Source: an uncultured Bacteroidota bacterium
Lineage (GTDB): Bacteria; Bacteroidota; Bacteroidia; Flavobacteriales; UA16
Assembly (NCBI GenBank): GCA_902535565.1
Contig: CACAUH010000001.1
Coordinates: 1 to 41,670, forward strand
Length of the DNA stretch: 41,670 nucleotides
Direction: 5' to 3'
Of the stretch, positions 24,674 through 31,956 are shown piece after piece; position 1 is the first letter of the stretch, and each line of letters starts with the position of its first letter. Below the pieces are notes generated by a model, which was not told the origin of the DNA, ran no database searches, and worked only from the letters and a program-made list of their open reading frames with translations. A program made the translations under genes and the position numbers.

Positions 24674-25987
24674 ATGAACCGTACGCCTACCGAAGCGCTT
24701 TTGAACTGGTTTGACCGGTCCGATGGGGTCACGACAGACACCCGAAAATGCGGCCCCGGCATGCTCTTTTTCGCCCTCAAGGGCGAACGTTTCGATGGGA
24801 ACGTATTCGCCCACCAGGCGTTGGAAGCAGGCTGTTTGGCTGCGGTTGTTGACGACCCAACCGTGTTAGGAGACAACGTATTGCTCGTGGAAAACGTCCT
24901 GCAGTCACTGCAAGGCTTGGCCAACTTGCACAGGCAACGCTTTCGCTGTCCGGTATTGGGTCTCACAGGAAGCAATGGAAAGACCACCACCAAGGAGCTG
25001 CTCCGGGCCGTGTTGTCTGAATCCTTTGATGTGTGGGCGACTTCGGGAAACTTGAACAACCACATCGGGGTGCCCCTTACCCTCCTGTCCTTTCCCAAGG
25101 ATGTCGAGTTCGCCATTGTCGAGATGGGGGCCAACCACCAAGGCGAAATCGCAGCCCTTTCCAAGATTGCTGAGCCAACCCACGGGATGATCACCAACGT
25201 GGGGATGGCCCACCTCGAGGGCTTTGGTGGAATCGAAGGGGTGAAGAAAGGCAAGCAAGAACTCTTTGTCCATTTGGCGTCCAAGGGAGGAACGGCCTTT
25301 GTCCCTGCATCCGATGACGACTTGATGGACTTGTCCAAACTGGAGGGATTGGTGCGACTGTGTTTTGGCACGGCGGAACACCCTCCCCTCTCCTGGAGAA
25401 TTGGTGAAGCACCCGGTGCACCCGTCTATTGGTCAATGGAACCGCCCGACCCAGGTCCTTGGCACCATGCAACAGGCTCCCTGAAGGTCGGGCTCGAAGG
25501 CCAACACCAGCTGGCCAACATGACGGCAGCCATGGCCGTGGGACACCACTTTGGGGTGCCCCCTGAGTCCATTGGCAATGCCCTTGAAGCTTTTCAACCG
25601 GTCCAACAGCGGGGCGAGGTGGTAGAAACCAAAACCAACACGGTCATCATCGATTGCTACAACGCCAACCCGAGTTCGGTCGAGTCCACCCTTCGCGCCT
25701 TTGCCGCATCAGGTCACACCAAGCCCCTTGCCATTCTCGGCGACATGATGGAGCTCGGCGAACATGCCCCATCGGGTCACCAACTCGTTCGGGACGTGGC
25801 CGCCAATTGCGGCATCGAATGTTGGACGGTGGGAAGCCTGTTTGCTCAACACGCGCCTGGCGACCAATCCTTTGATGCCCTTGATGCCCTCCAACGCCTT
25901 TTGGAGAACCAGCCGGAATCGGGACGGACCATCTTGCTGAAAGGGTCCAGATCGATGAAACTGGAGACGCTCGTCCCTCACCTATGA
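24674..25987 (+). CDS. murF: UDP-N-acetylmuramoyl-tripeptide--D-alanyl-D-alanine ligase
   Basis: 437 residues. Adds D-Ala-D-Ala to the UDP-MurNAc-tripeptide, the last cytoplasmic step of the peptidoglycan precursor. Mur ligase order is complete: N-terminal substrate domain (TDTRKCGPGMLFFALKGERFDG), ATP loop GLTGSNGKTTTKELL, SGNLNNHIGVPLTLL, EMGANHQGEI, NVGMAHLEGFG, and a C-terminal domain with DCYNANPSSVESTL, LGDMMELGEHA and ILLKGSRSMKLE. Length is normal. Starts at ATG 24674, directly after the gldJ terminator; I see no clear -7 box. tyrS follows after 40 nt with its own box. Confidence 0.96.
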   Translation: MNRTPTEALLNWFDRSDGVTTDTRKCGPGMLFFALKGERFDGNVFAHQALEAGCLAAVVDDPTVLGDNVLLVENVLQSLQGLANLHRQRFRCPVLGLTGSNGKTTTKELLRAVLSESFDVWATSGNLNNHIGVPLTLLSFPKDVEFAIVEMGANHQGEIAALSKIAEPTHGMITNVGMAHLEGFGGIEGVKKGKQELFVHLASKGGTAFVPASDDDLMDLSKLEGLVRLCFGTAEHPPLSWRIGEAPGAPVYWSMEPPDPGPWHHATGSLKVGLEGQHQLANMTAAMAVGHHFGVPPESIGNALEAFQPVQQRGEVVETKTNTVIIDCYNANPSSVESTLRAFAASGHTKPLAILGDMMELGEHAPSGHQLVRDVAANCGIECWTVGSLFAQHAPGDQSFDALDALQRLLENQPESGRTILLKGSRSMKLETLVPHL

Positions 25988-26014
25988 GCATCAGAACAAG
26001 GAGACCTTCGGACG

Positions 26015-26022
26015 TACCTTCG
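26015..26022 (+). promoter_or_regulatory. -7 box TACCTTCG, 5 nt before tyrS
   Basis: One mismatch to TAnnTTTG; spacer CCACC to ATG 26028. No -33 TTG at the expected distance. Confidence 0.45.
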
Positions 26023-26027
26023 CCACC

Positions 26028-27305
26028 ATGGATTTCATTGCCGAACTGAAGTGGCGCGGCTTGCTGCATGACGCCATGCCCGGCCTCGAAGAGCAACTCG
26101 AGAAGGAACAGACCGCTGGTTACGTAGGCTTCGACCCCACAGCAGACTCCCTTCACATCGGGAACCTTGTTCCTGTCATGTTGCTCGTCCATTTGCAACG
26201 TGCAGGCCACCGACCTATCGCCCTGGTTGGGGGCGCAACCGGAATGGTGGGAGACCCCAGCGGGAAAACAGCAGAGCGTCAATTCCTTGACCTCGATGTG
26301 CTGCAACACAATCTCAATTGCCAGAAGGCCCAGCTCGAGCGCTTTCTCGACTTCGAAGGGCCATGTGCTGCCCGGGTGGTCAACAACCACGACTGGTTCA
26401 AAGACTTCAGCTTTCTGGACTTTATCCGCGATGTCGGAAAGCACATCACCGTCAACTACATGACGGCCAAAGACTCCGTAAAGAACCGCTTGGAAGGCGG
26501 CATGAGCTTCACCGAGTTTAGCTATCAGCTGGTCCAGGGATATGACTTCTACCACTTGTGGAAGGAACACGGCTGCATGCTGCAAATGGGAGGAAGCGAT
26601 CAATGGGGCAACATGACAACAGGCACCGAGCTCATCCGCCGCAAGGGCCAAGGCCATGCCTTCGCCCTCACAGCGCCGCTCATTACCAAGTCAGACGGGT
26701 CCAAGTTTGGCAAGAGTGAAGGAGGCAACGTGTGGATTGATAAGGCCCGAACCAGCGCATACAAATTCTACCAGTACTGGATCAATGCGGCGGACGAGGA
26801 TGCGGCCCGCTATATCCGCATCTTCACCTTGCTGGACAGGGAGAGAATCGAAGACATCGAGGCAACCCATGCTGAAAATCCGGGTGCCCGACTGCTTCAA
26901 AAGGAGTTGGCTGCGGATGTCACCCGCCGAATACACGGAGAAGAGGACCTGCAGACTGCCATGGCTGCCACGGCACTGTTGTTCGGGAAGTCCACCGAAG
27001 AGGACCTGCGGGCTTTGCCGGAGCCTGAGCTCCTCAGCGTGTTTGAAGGGGTTCCGCAGCGTGAAATTTCCCGAGAGGCCTTGTCATCTGGAATCAGCAT
27101 CATCGACTTGCTGGCCGGTGGGGACGCCCCCTTCCTTTCTAGCGGGGGGGAAGCACGCCGTGCGCTCAAGGAAAATTCCGTCAGTGTCAACCGAAACAAG
27201 GTGACCGCCGACAAGGTGGTCAACGCGGACGACTGCATTGGCAGCGGTCTGGTGTTGCTTCAACGCGGGAAGAAGAACTATTATCTGATCCGAATCACGG
27301 ACTGA
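26028..27305 (+). CDS. tyrS: Tyrosyl-tRNA synthetase
   Basis: 425-residue class I synthetase charging tRNA-Tyr. Signature 1 region GFDPTADSLHIGNLVP (HIGH-like HIGN), GGATGMVGDPSGK, the tyrosine pocket YQLVQGYDFYHLWKEHG, MGGSDQWGN, and KFGKSEGG as the KMSKS loop. The C-terminal S4-like RNA-binding domain is visible (SGGEARRALKENSVSVN). Bacterial TyrZ/TyrS type, full length. It converges on the PiT-like gene with a 7-nt gap. Confidence 0.97.
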   Translation: MDFIAELKWRGLLHDAMPGLEEQLEKEQTAGYVGFDPTADSLHIGNLVPVMLLVHLQRAGHRPIALVGGATGMVGDPSGKTAERQFLDLDVLQHNLNCQKAQLERFLDFEGPCAARVVNNHDWFKDFSFLDFIRDVGKHITVNYMTAKDSVKNRLEGGMSFTEFSYQLVQGYDFYHLWKEHGCMLQMGGSDQWGNMTTGTELIRRKGQGHAFALTAPLITKSDGSKFGKSEGGNVWIDKARTSAYKFYQYWINAADEDAARYIRIFTLLDRERIEDIEATHAENPGARLLQKELAADVTRRIHGEEDLQTAMAATALLFGKSTEEDLRALPEPELLSVFEGVPQREISREALSSGISIIDLLAGGDAPFLSSGGEARRALKENSVSVNRNKVTADKVVNADDCIGSGLVLLQRGKKNYYLIRITD

Positions 27306-27312
27306 GGCTACC

Positions 27313-28362
27313 TCAATTGAAGAGGGCTGCCATTTCCCGCCCCTCCACGAGGTACAGGAACAAGACCAGCAAGACACTGATCACAAGGCCGAGCGTGGCC
27401 TTGCCCAAGTCGCTCAGCACCATGGGCGCCAATTTTGTTCGGTCGAGCTCATTGAGCCGCAGGCGAAGTGCCACTTCGCGCCCCGCCAACATCCCGAGAA
27501 ACACCCACGTTGTGCTCATTGGCACCTTGGCCCCAATACCAAGAGTGTCGAACTTGAAAATCAGCAACACCATGCCGTAAAAAAGGTCGATGAAGGTGGC
27601 TGATCGAATGTCGGCAGTGTTGGTCTTTACCCGCACAATTTTCTGGATTTCGCCGCCGCGCTGATAGAAGATGTAGCCCAACATTCCCACAAGGACGAAG
27701 AGGGCAAAAAGAAACTCCCACAATTGCACTTGAGCTGGGTCACCCAAGTAGACCAGGATGTTGACCAAGTCCTGAGTCAACCATTGGCTCCACAGAAAAC
27801 CTGTAGCAAACCATTGGGTGATGGTCCAGAAGCGCTTGTTCCGCATCAACCCTTGTCCCTTCTCCATAGGGTGTTTCAAAAAGAAGCGCTCAGTTAGACG
27901 GCTAAGGGCAACAAAGGCAACGATTGCAAAGAGGAAGGCCACCCCGTACCCACCGAGGCTTTTAACCAGCATCTTGGGCAACGCCTTAGGCGCAAAAAAG
28001 GTCAGCACCAGGAAGGTGGTACTCACGGGTATTCCCAGCCTCGTAATGGCCATCAAAGCCAAAGGCGGAAGGATATACCAGATGGTAATGGTCGGAAAGT
28101 CAATGGGCTTGACAGGGTCTTGGAACAGCCCTGCATACTTCCCAAAGGTCAAGTCTCCCCCCTTGCCTCCCAGGTATTCTCCCATGCCGAGGTACCCCAT
28201 GGTCACCACGATGGCCATGATGCCACCAGCAAAAAGCCAGAGCAACCACCATGGCTTGTCCTCATTCGAGGTCAAAAATGTTCCAAGCGTTTGGATGCTG
28301 TCGTTGCCCACCACCGAATATGCGGCAAGCGTAAAACCAAGCAGAGCAATCCATGACTCCAT
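27313..28362 (-). CDS. PiT-like inorganic phosphate transporter family protein
   Basis: 349-residue polytopic protein with about eight or nine membrane segments. Two inverted-repeat signatures recall PiT carriers: near the N-terminus AYSVVGNDSIQTLGTFL (compare G-A-N-D-x-x-N) followed by GIPVSTTFLVLTFF, and in the C-terminal half GAKVPMSTTWVFLGMLAGREVAL. The length is short for PiT (usually 400-500) and the first motif is divergent, so the substrate is uncertain; phosphate or another anion driven by H+ or Na+ is my inference. The start ATG 28362 is preceded by a promoter TTG-N20-TAGATTCG. A second phosphate-type carrier lies at 30085. Confidence 0.72.
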   Translation of the reverse strand: MESWIALLGFTLAAYSVVGNDSIQTLGTFLTSNEDKPWWLLWLFAGGIMAIVVTMGYLGMGEYLGGKGGDLTFGKYAGLFQDPVKPIDFPTITIWYILPPLALMAITRLGIPVSTTFLVLTFFAPKALPKMLVKSLGGYGVAFLFAIVAFVALSRLTERFFLKHPMEKGQGLMRNKRFWTITQWFATGFLWSQWLTQDLVNILVYLGDPAQVQLWEFLFALFVLVGMLGYIFYQRGGEIQKIVRVKTNTADIRSATFIDLFYGMVLLIFKFDTLGIGAKVPMSTTWVFLGMLAGREVALRLRLNELDRTKLAPMVLSDLGKATLGLVISVLLVLFLYLVEGREMAALFN

Positions 28363-28369
28363 AGCGCGG

Positions 28370-28400
28370 CGAATCTACGGGGTAGCTGCGGGGCTATCAA
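28370..28400 (-). promoter_or_regulatory. Promoter TTG-N20-TAGATTCG, 7 nt before start codon
   Basis: On the minus strand TTG (28400-28398), 20 nt, then TAGATTCG (28377-28370). One mismatch in the -7 box; best -33/-7 pair among the near-leaderless starts in the window. Confidence 0.6.
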
Positions 28401-28412
28401 GAAATGACGACC

Positions 28413-29540
28413 TCATTCCACCATCAAATTGCACCCCCTCACTTCCGCATGATCAAAGCGGCCCAGCACTTCGAATTGCGGTTCCGAAGAAGTAGAAATG
28501 GGCCTCACAAGGTCCTGTGTAGAAAGGAAACAACAGCTCCCAAGGTTGGCCAAATCCACAATGTCCAATCTCCCTGTAGACCCTACAGCCGCTTCAGAAA
28601 ATGGATCATCGGTGCGGCGGATGCGAATCCTCATCCAAGGGGGAAGCCCAAAGGTTCCCGCCCCCTTCGACCACGCCTGGCTCAACAACTCGGTCATCCC
28701 ATACTCACCGTAAATCGTCCGGCAACCAAACGCCTGTTTCAAATGGTCATGCACACGTGCCTTTACCCACTCTTCTCGTCTGCCCTTCATCCCCCCCGTT
28801 TCCACCAAACAAACCCGGTCCGACAAGGCCCCCCGTCCGGAAGAACACCACGCATCCGCTGCATCCACAAGCGCCCATGTGACACCAATCAATACTGGCG
28901 TTCGGCCTGCCTCGAGCGTCCGGTCGACAGCATCAAAAAGCCCCTCTGTATCATCGAGATAGAAACCATCGGATGGCGATTCATCTGGAAGAGACCAGCC
29001 TGCAGCCCTCAAATCTTGGACCATGTGGACCAGACTGCTGTCCTGACGTTCGAGGTATCCTGGAAGCAAACCCAACACAACGGCTCCTACAGCCCCTGCG
29101 GGTCCGTACACACGCGCGAAACCCGATCGGGCACTGAGTTGGTATAGGCGCGGGGTCCGCACTGTGTGGATGCCCCTTCGCCCTGTGTCTCCCGTGGTGC
29201 CGCTTGTCCGAAACACCAATGGTTCCGCTTCTTCCTCCGCACCTTGTGTCCAAACATCCCCCCACTTGAATGCCTCAACTGGCAAAAAGGGAATGCGCGA
29301 TGCATCGTTGAGTTGCATCGCGTCTTCAGGCGTCCACCCAAGGGCACTGCACCACGCGCGATACACTGAATTGGCGTGGTACTGCAAACGGAAGGCCGTC
29401 AGAGAAAAGGCCTCAAACTCGCCCCCATCCCAACTGGCTCCATTGCGGATTCCTTCCTCGAGACGCAACCGCAACTCCTGTGCTACAGTCTGCCATTCCG
29501 TTAGGCTCTGTTGGCCGCTCAAAGCATCTCCACGCTGCAT
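28413..29540 (-). CDS. LuxE-like acyl-activating enzyme (acyl-protein synthetase family)
   Basis: 375 residues from ATG 29540; TTG 29549 lies inside the promoter box and is rejected. ANL-like adenylation motifs: FRTSGTTGDTGRRG (phosphate loop), TIYGEYGMTELLSQAW (A5-like), and LSTQDLVRP near the C-terminus. The family (LuxE/PaaK/F390-synthetase-like) activates an acyl group with ATP and passes it to a protein or reductase. A LuxC-like reductase occurs 5.7 kb away on the same strand; together they could form an acid-to-aldehyde route, but they are not in one operon and no luciferase is present. A TCATTTTG box lies 6 nt upstream of the ATG, within a 30-bp divergent gap. Confidence 0.82.
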   Translation of the reverse strand: MQRGDALSGQQSLTEWQTVAQELRLRLEEGIRNGASWDGGEFEAFSLTAFRLQYHANSVYRAWCSALGWTPEDAMQLNDASRIPFLPVEAFKWGDVWTQGAEEEAEPLVFRTSGTTGDTGRRGIHTVRTPRLYQLSARSGFARVYGPAGAVGAVVLGLLPGYLERQDSSLVHMVQDLRAAGWSLPDESPSDGFYLDDTEGLFDAVDRTLEAGRTPVLIGVTWALVDAADAWCSSGRGALSDRVCLVETGGMKGRREEWVKARVHDHLKQAFGCRTIYGEYGMTELLSQAWSKGAGTFGLPPWMRIRIRRTDDPFSEAAVGSTGRLDIVDLANLGSCCFLSTQDLVRPISTSSEPQFEVLGRFDHAEVRGCNLMVE

Positions 29541-29546
29541 GGGGCG

Positions 29547-29554
29547 CAAAATGA
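29547..29554 (-). promoter_or_regulatory. -7 box TCATTTTG, 6 nt before the LuxE-like start
   Basis: One mismatch to TAnnTTTG. It shares the 30-bp gap with a weaker box TAATTTCC (29559-29566, two mismatches) that lies 4 nt before the divergent lipoprotein ATG at 29571. Confidence 0.45.
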
Positions 29555-29570
29555 GGCTTAATTTCCCACC

Positions 29571-30095
29571 ATGGAGACGGAAGCCAAGATGAAATCACAG
29601 GCCTGGACAGGATGGGTTCTGACGCTTTCAACCGCAGTCTGGATTGCCGGGTGCGAGCCTCCCGTGTCTCTGCCTCCGGAACCCCGCATCACCTCAGTGG
29701 ACTTGATCACGCTCGGCGAGACTGGCGAATTGTCCATCGGATTCGAGGACGGCGATGGCAATTTTGGTTTGGACCAGTCGGACACCACCGGGTCGTTTTG
29801 CCCTACGTGCCCTTTTCATCACAATGTATTCTGCACCTATGAGGAACAAAGGGATGGTGAATGGACTGCAATCCCCCTCGACCCCGCCATTGGTCAGGTT
29901 CCGTTCTTCTATCGGGCGCCCAGAATTGAACCTACAGGACAGAACAAGGCGTTGCGGGGCACCATCACAGTGGAATTGGCCCCTCGCTATTATCTGACCT
30001 CAGACTGGGACACCCTGCGCTTTGCCATCCACATCGTGGACCGAGACCTACAATCAAGTGACACCCTGAGAACCTTGCCGGTGCTCAAGCCTTGA
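29571..30095 (+). CDS. Lipoprotein of unknown function
   Basis: 174 residues from ATG 29571; ATG 29589 is the alternative and gives a more compact signal peptide. Lipobox WIAGC, Cys28 (or 22). The mature part is a single beta-rich domain with an acidic loop ELSIGFEDGDGNFGLDQSD, then SFCPTCPFHHNVFCTYEE. The DGDGN segment looks like a calcium-binding loop. Small lipoproteins with this EDGDGNFGL loop are widespread in Bacteroidota (from memory), with no assigned role. Its start is 30 bp from the divergent LuxE-like start, and its end overlaps the Na/Pi transporter by 11 nt tail to tail. Confidence 0.78.
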   Translation: METEAKMKSQAWTGWVLTLSTAVWIAGCEPPVSLPPEPRITSVDLITLGETGELSIGFEDGDGNFGLDQSDTTGSFCPTCPFHHNVFCTYEEQRDGEWTAIPLDPAIGQVPFFYRAPRIEPTGQNKALRGTITVELAPRYYLTSDWDTLRFAIHIVDRDLQSSDTLRTLPVLKP

Positions 30096-31767
30096 AGATT
30101 TCTGAATACCGAGACACCAGGAGCCCCATCCGCAGGCCCATTTCCTCGAGCACGTCTCCCATCTCCTTATAGGCCATGGCACTCTCGGGCGTGTACCGCC
30201 CCTTGCGGATGTCCTCCTTACGGCTCTTTCTCATCTGCTGTCTGATGCTGTCCAATTCGATGAGGGTGGACTCCACCTTCCCCATTTCCACCTCTGCTTC
30301 ACCATATGGAAGGGCAATGGGGGTGTTTAGGTTGCCCAATGTGGCCATGGCATCCGCCAGCAATTCCATCATTTGATTCAATCGCTTCCTCTGTCTCGGA
30401 ACAAAGAACACGTCGCCCCGCTCCCGCTCCAGTTGGAGCTCTCTAAACCGGTTTCCAAGCTCCACAACCTGACTCATCTCAGTCGTCCACTCCAAAAGGA
30501 ACTGAACTTGGCGGTATGTAGAGCCAGACACCTTGCTCCTGGCCAACCTCTCGAGAAACCCCTTGATCTCCGTCTCATAGCGCGCTCCGAGACTGTGACA
30601 TTCTAGGAGACGGTCTCCGATGGCCTTGCGCTTGACCACATTCAACGCTTCCAGCAATCGCTTCATTTCTGCGATCATGTCAGAGACCAACGCGTGATGC
30701 CGCTCAGCCTCCCTTTGGGCCTCGAGAACCTGCAGTTCAGGGGCATCCATCACACTCGCAGTCACCAAGGGACTGCGGAATCCACGCATGCCTTCGCCTG
30801 GGACCAACCACCTGACAAGCCAGAGAATGGGACGGGGAAAGAGGCCAAAAACAACCGCGATTGAAACGTTGAATCCCGTATGAAATAGCGCAAGGCTGAT
30901 GGTGATGTCCAACGATTCATGGCCCATCGGCGCGAGGAACCAATGCAGTCCGTCCAAGATGAAATGCAACAACGGCAGGGCGAGGATCACACCAAACAGA
31001 TTGATGAAAAGGTGGCTCAGTGCTGCTCGACGGGCCTCGCGACCGGCAACCAAAGAAGCAAGGATGGCGGTCGACGTGGTGCCGATGTTGGCGCCAAGTA
31101 CCATGGCTGCGCCGCTCCATTCCGAAACCACGCCGCCAGCGGCAAGGGTGAAAATCAACGCCAACATGGCGGAGGAACTCTGCAATGCGATGGTGCCCGC
31201 AATGCCGATGACCACAACACCAATTGACCCCCCCCAACCAGCTCCACCGAACTGTCCCAAGAAGCCCGCCAACCCCGCCTCTGTGATGGGCGGAACTCCC
31301 TCTTTCAAGAGGCCCAAACCAACGAACATCAATGAAAACCCAATGATGGCCTCTCCAGCCGAACGGATTCTTCTGCGCCGGGCAAACAACAGGGGCAAGG
31401 CCAAGGCCAAGATGGGCAAGGCCAAACTCCCCACGGAGGGTTTGCTGATTGTCAACGCCACAAGCCAACCTGTCACTGTCGTGCCGAGGTTGGCCCCGAG
31501 GAGCACGAAATAGGCTTCGGACAGACGCAGCAAGCCCACTTGAACAAAGCTAACTGCAATCAAAGAGGTCACACTGCTTGACTGAAGGAGGCCCGTGACG
31601 CTGAGGCCCGAAACGTACGCCCTCACAGGACTCCGGGTCACCGTGGACACTGCAGATCGAAGTCGACTTCCCGTCAGACGCTGGATGGACTCGCTCATCA
31701 GCATCATGCCGTAGATGAACAGGCCCAAGGCGCCGATCAGGTAGAAAACCTGCAACATTGAATTCAT
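30085..31767 (-). CDS. Na/Pi-cotransporter family protein with PhoU-like C-terminal region
   Basis: 560 residues from ATG 31767; the frame upstream to 31851 runs through a terminator and is rejected. Two repeats of the NptA/YjbB type: SVTGLLQSSSVTSLIAVSFV followed by LGANLGTTVTGW, and ALQSSSAMLALIFTLAAGG followed by LGANIGTTSTAIL. About eight membrane segments fill residues 1-340. The C-terminal 200 residues are cytoplasmic helices of the PhoU type (RHHALVSDMIAEMKRLLEAL, LELDSIRQQMRKSRKED). Sodium-driven phosphate transport with an attached regulator is the known role of the family. It lies directly downstream of the surface protein gene but behind its terminator. Confidence 0.92.
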   Translation of the reverse strand: MNSMLQVFYLIGALGLFIYGMMLMSESIQRLTGSRLRSAVSTVTRSPVRAYVSGLSVTGLLQSSSVTSLIAVSFVQVGLLRLSEAYFVLLGANLGTTVTGWLVALTISKPSVGSLALPILALALPLLFARRRRIRSAGEAIIGFSLMFVGLGLLKEGVPPITEAGLAGFLGQFGGAGWGGSIGVVVIGIAGTIALQSSSAMLALIFTLAAGGVVSEWSGAAMVLGANIGTTSTAILASLVAGREARRAALSHLFINLFGVILALPLLHFILDGLHWFLAPMGHESLDITISLALFHTGFNVSIAVVFGLFPRPILWLVRWLVPGEGMRGFRSPLVTASVMDAPELQVLEAQREAERHHALVSDMIAEMKRLLEALNVVKRKAIGDRLLECHSLGARYETEIKGFLERLARSKVSGSTYRQVQFLLEWTTEMSQVVELGNRFRELQLERERGDVFFVPRQRKRLNQMMELLADAMATLGNLNTPIALPYGEAEVEMGKVESTLIELDSIRQQMRKSRKEDIRKGRYTPESAMAYKEMGDVLEEMGLRMGLLVSRYSEIFKA

Positions 31768-31812
31768 AGTCTTTACCGAAGGAGGTCGAAGGTCGCGGAT
31801 TTCAAGCTCCCC

Positions 31813-31848
31813 CCAAAACAAAAAGGGCCGCCCAGAGGCAGCCCTTTT
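31813..31848 (-). terminator. Intrinsic terminator of the surface protein gene
   Basis: On the minus strand AAAAGGGCTGCC, loop TCTG, GGCGGCCCTTTT, then TGTTTT. The 12-bp stem has one G-T wobble. It lies 18 nt after the surface protein stop codon and 45 nt before the transporter start. Confidence 0.85.
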
Positions 31849-31866
31849 CATGGACTTTAGATTGGA

Positions 31867-31956
31867 TTACTCCTCGCAGTCCGTCGCGAAAGCACCGAGA
31901 AGCATGAGCAAGTCACTCACGGACGTCGTTCCGTCGCCATTGAGGTCAGTCGGACA
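31867..31956 (-). other. C-terminal dockerin-like half repeat of the surface protein
   Basis: The last 30 residues read NCPTDLNGDG, then TTSVSDLLMLLGAFATDCEE. D-x-N-x-D-G with D at position 12 is one calcium-binding loop plus helix of a type I dockerin, flanked by two Cys. No type A or B T9SS domain is present, so this element may serve as the sorting or anchoring signal. Confidence 0.5.

Noticed and set aside
25647..26657. 336-codon minus-strand frame across the murF/tyrS junction
   Set aside because: Overlaps two certain housekeeping genes and has no motifs.
31768..31851. N-terminal extension of the Na/Pi transporter
   Set aside because: Would be encoded by the terminator hairpin of the surface protein gene; the membrane protein starts naturally at MNSML.
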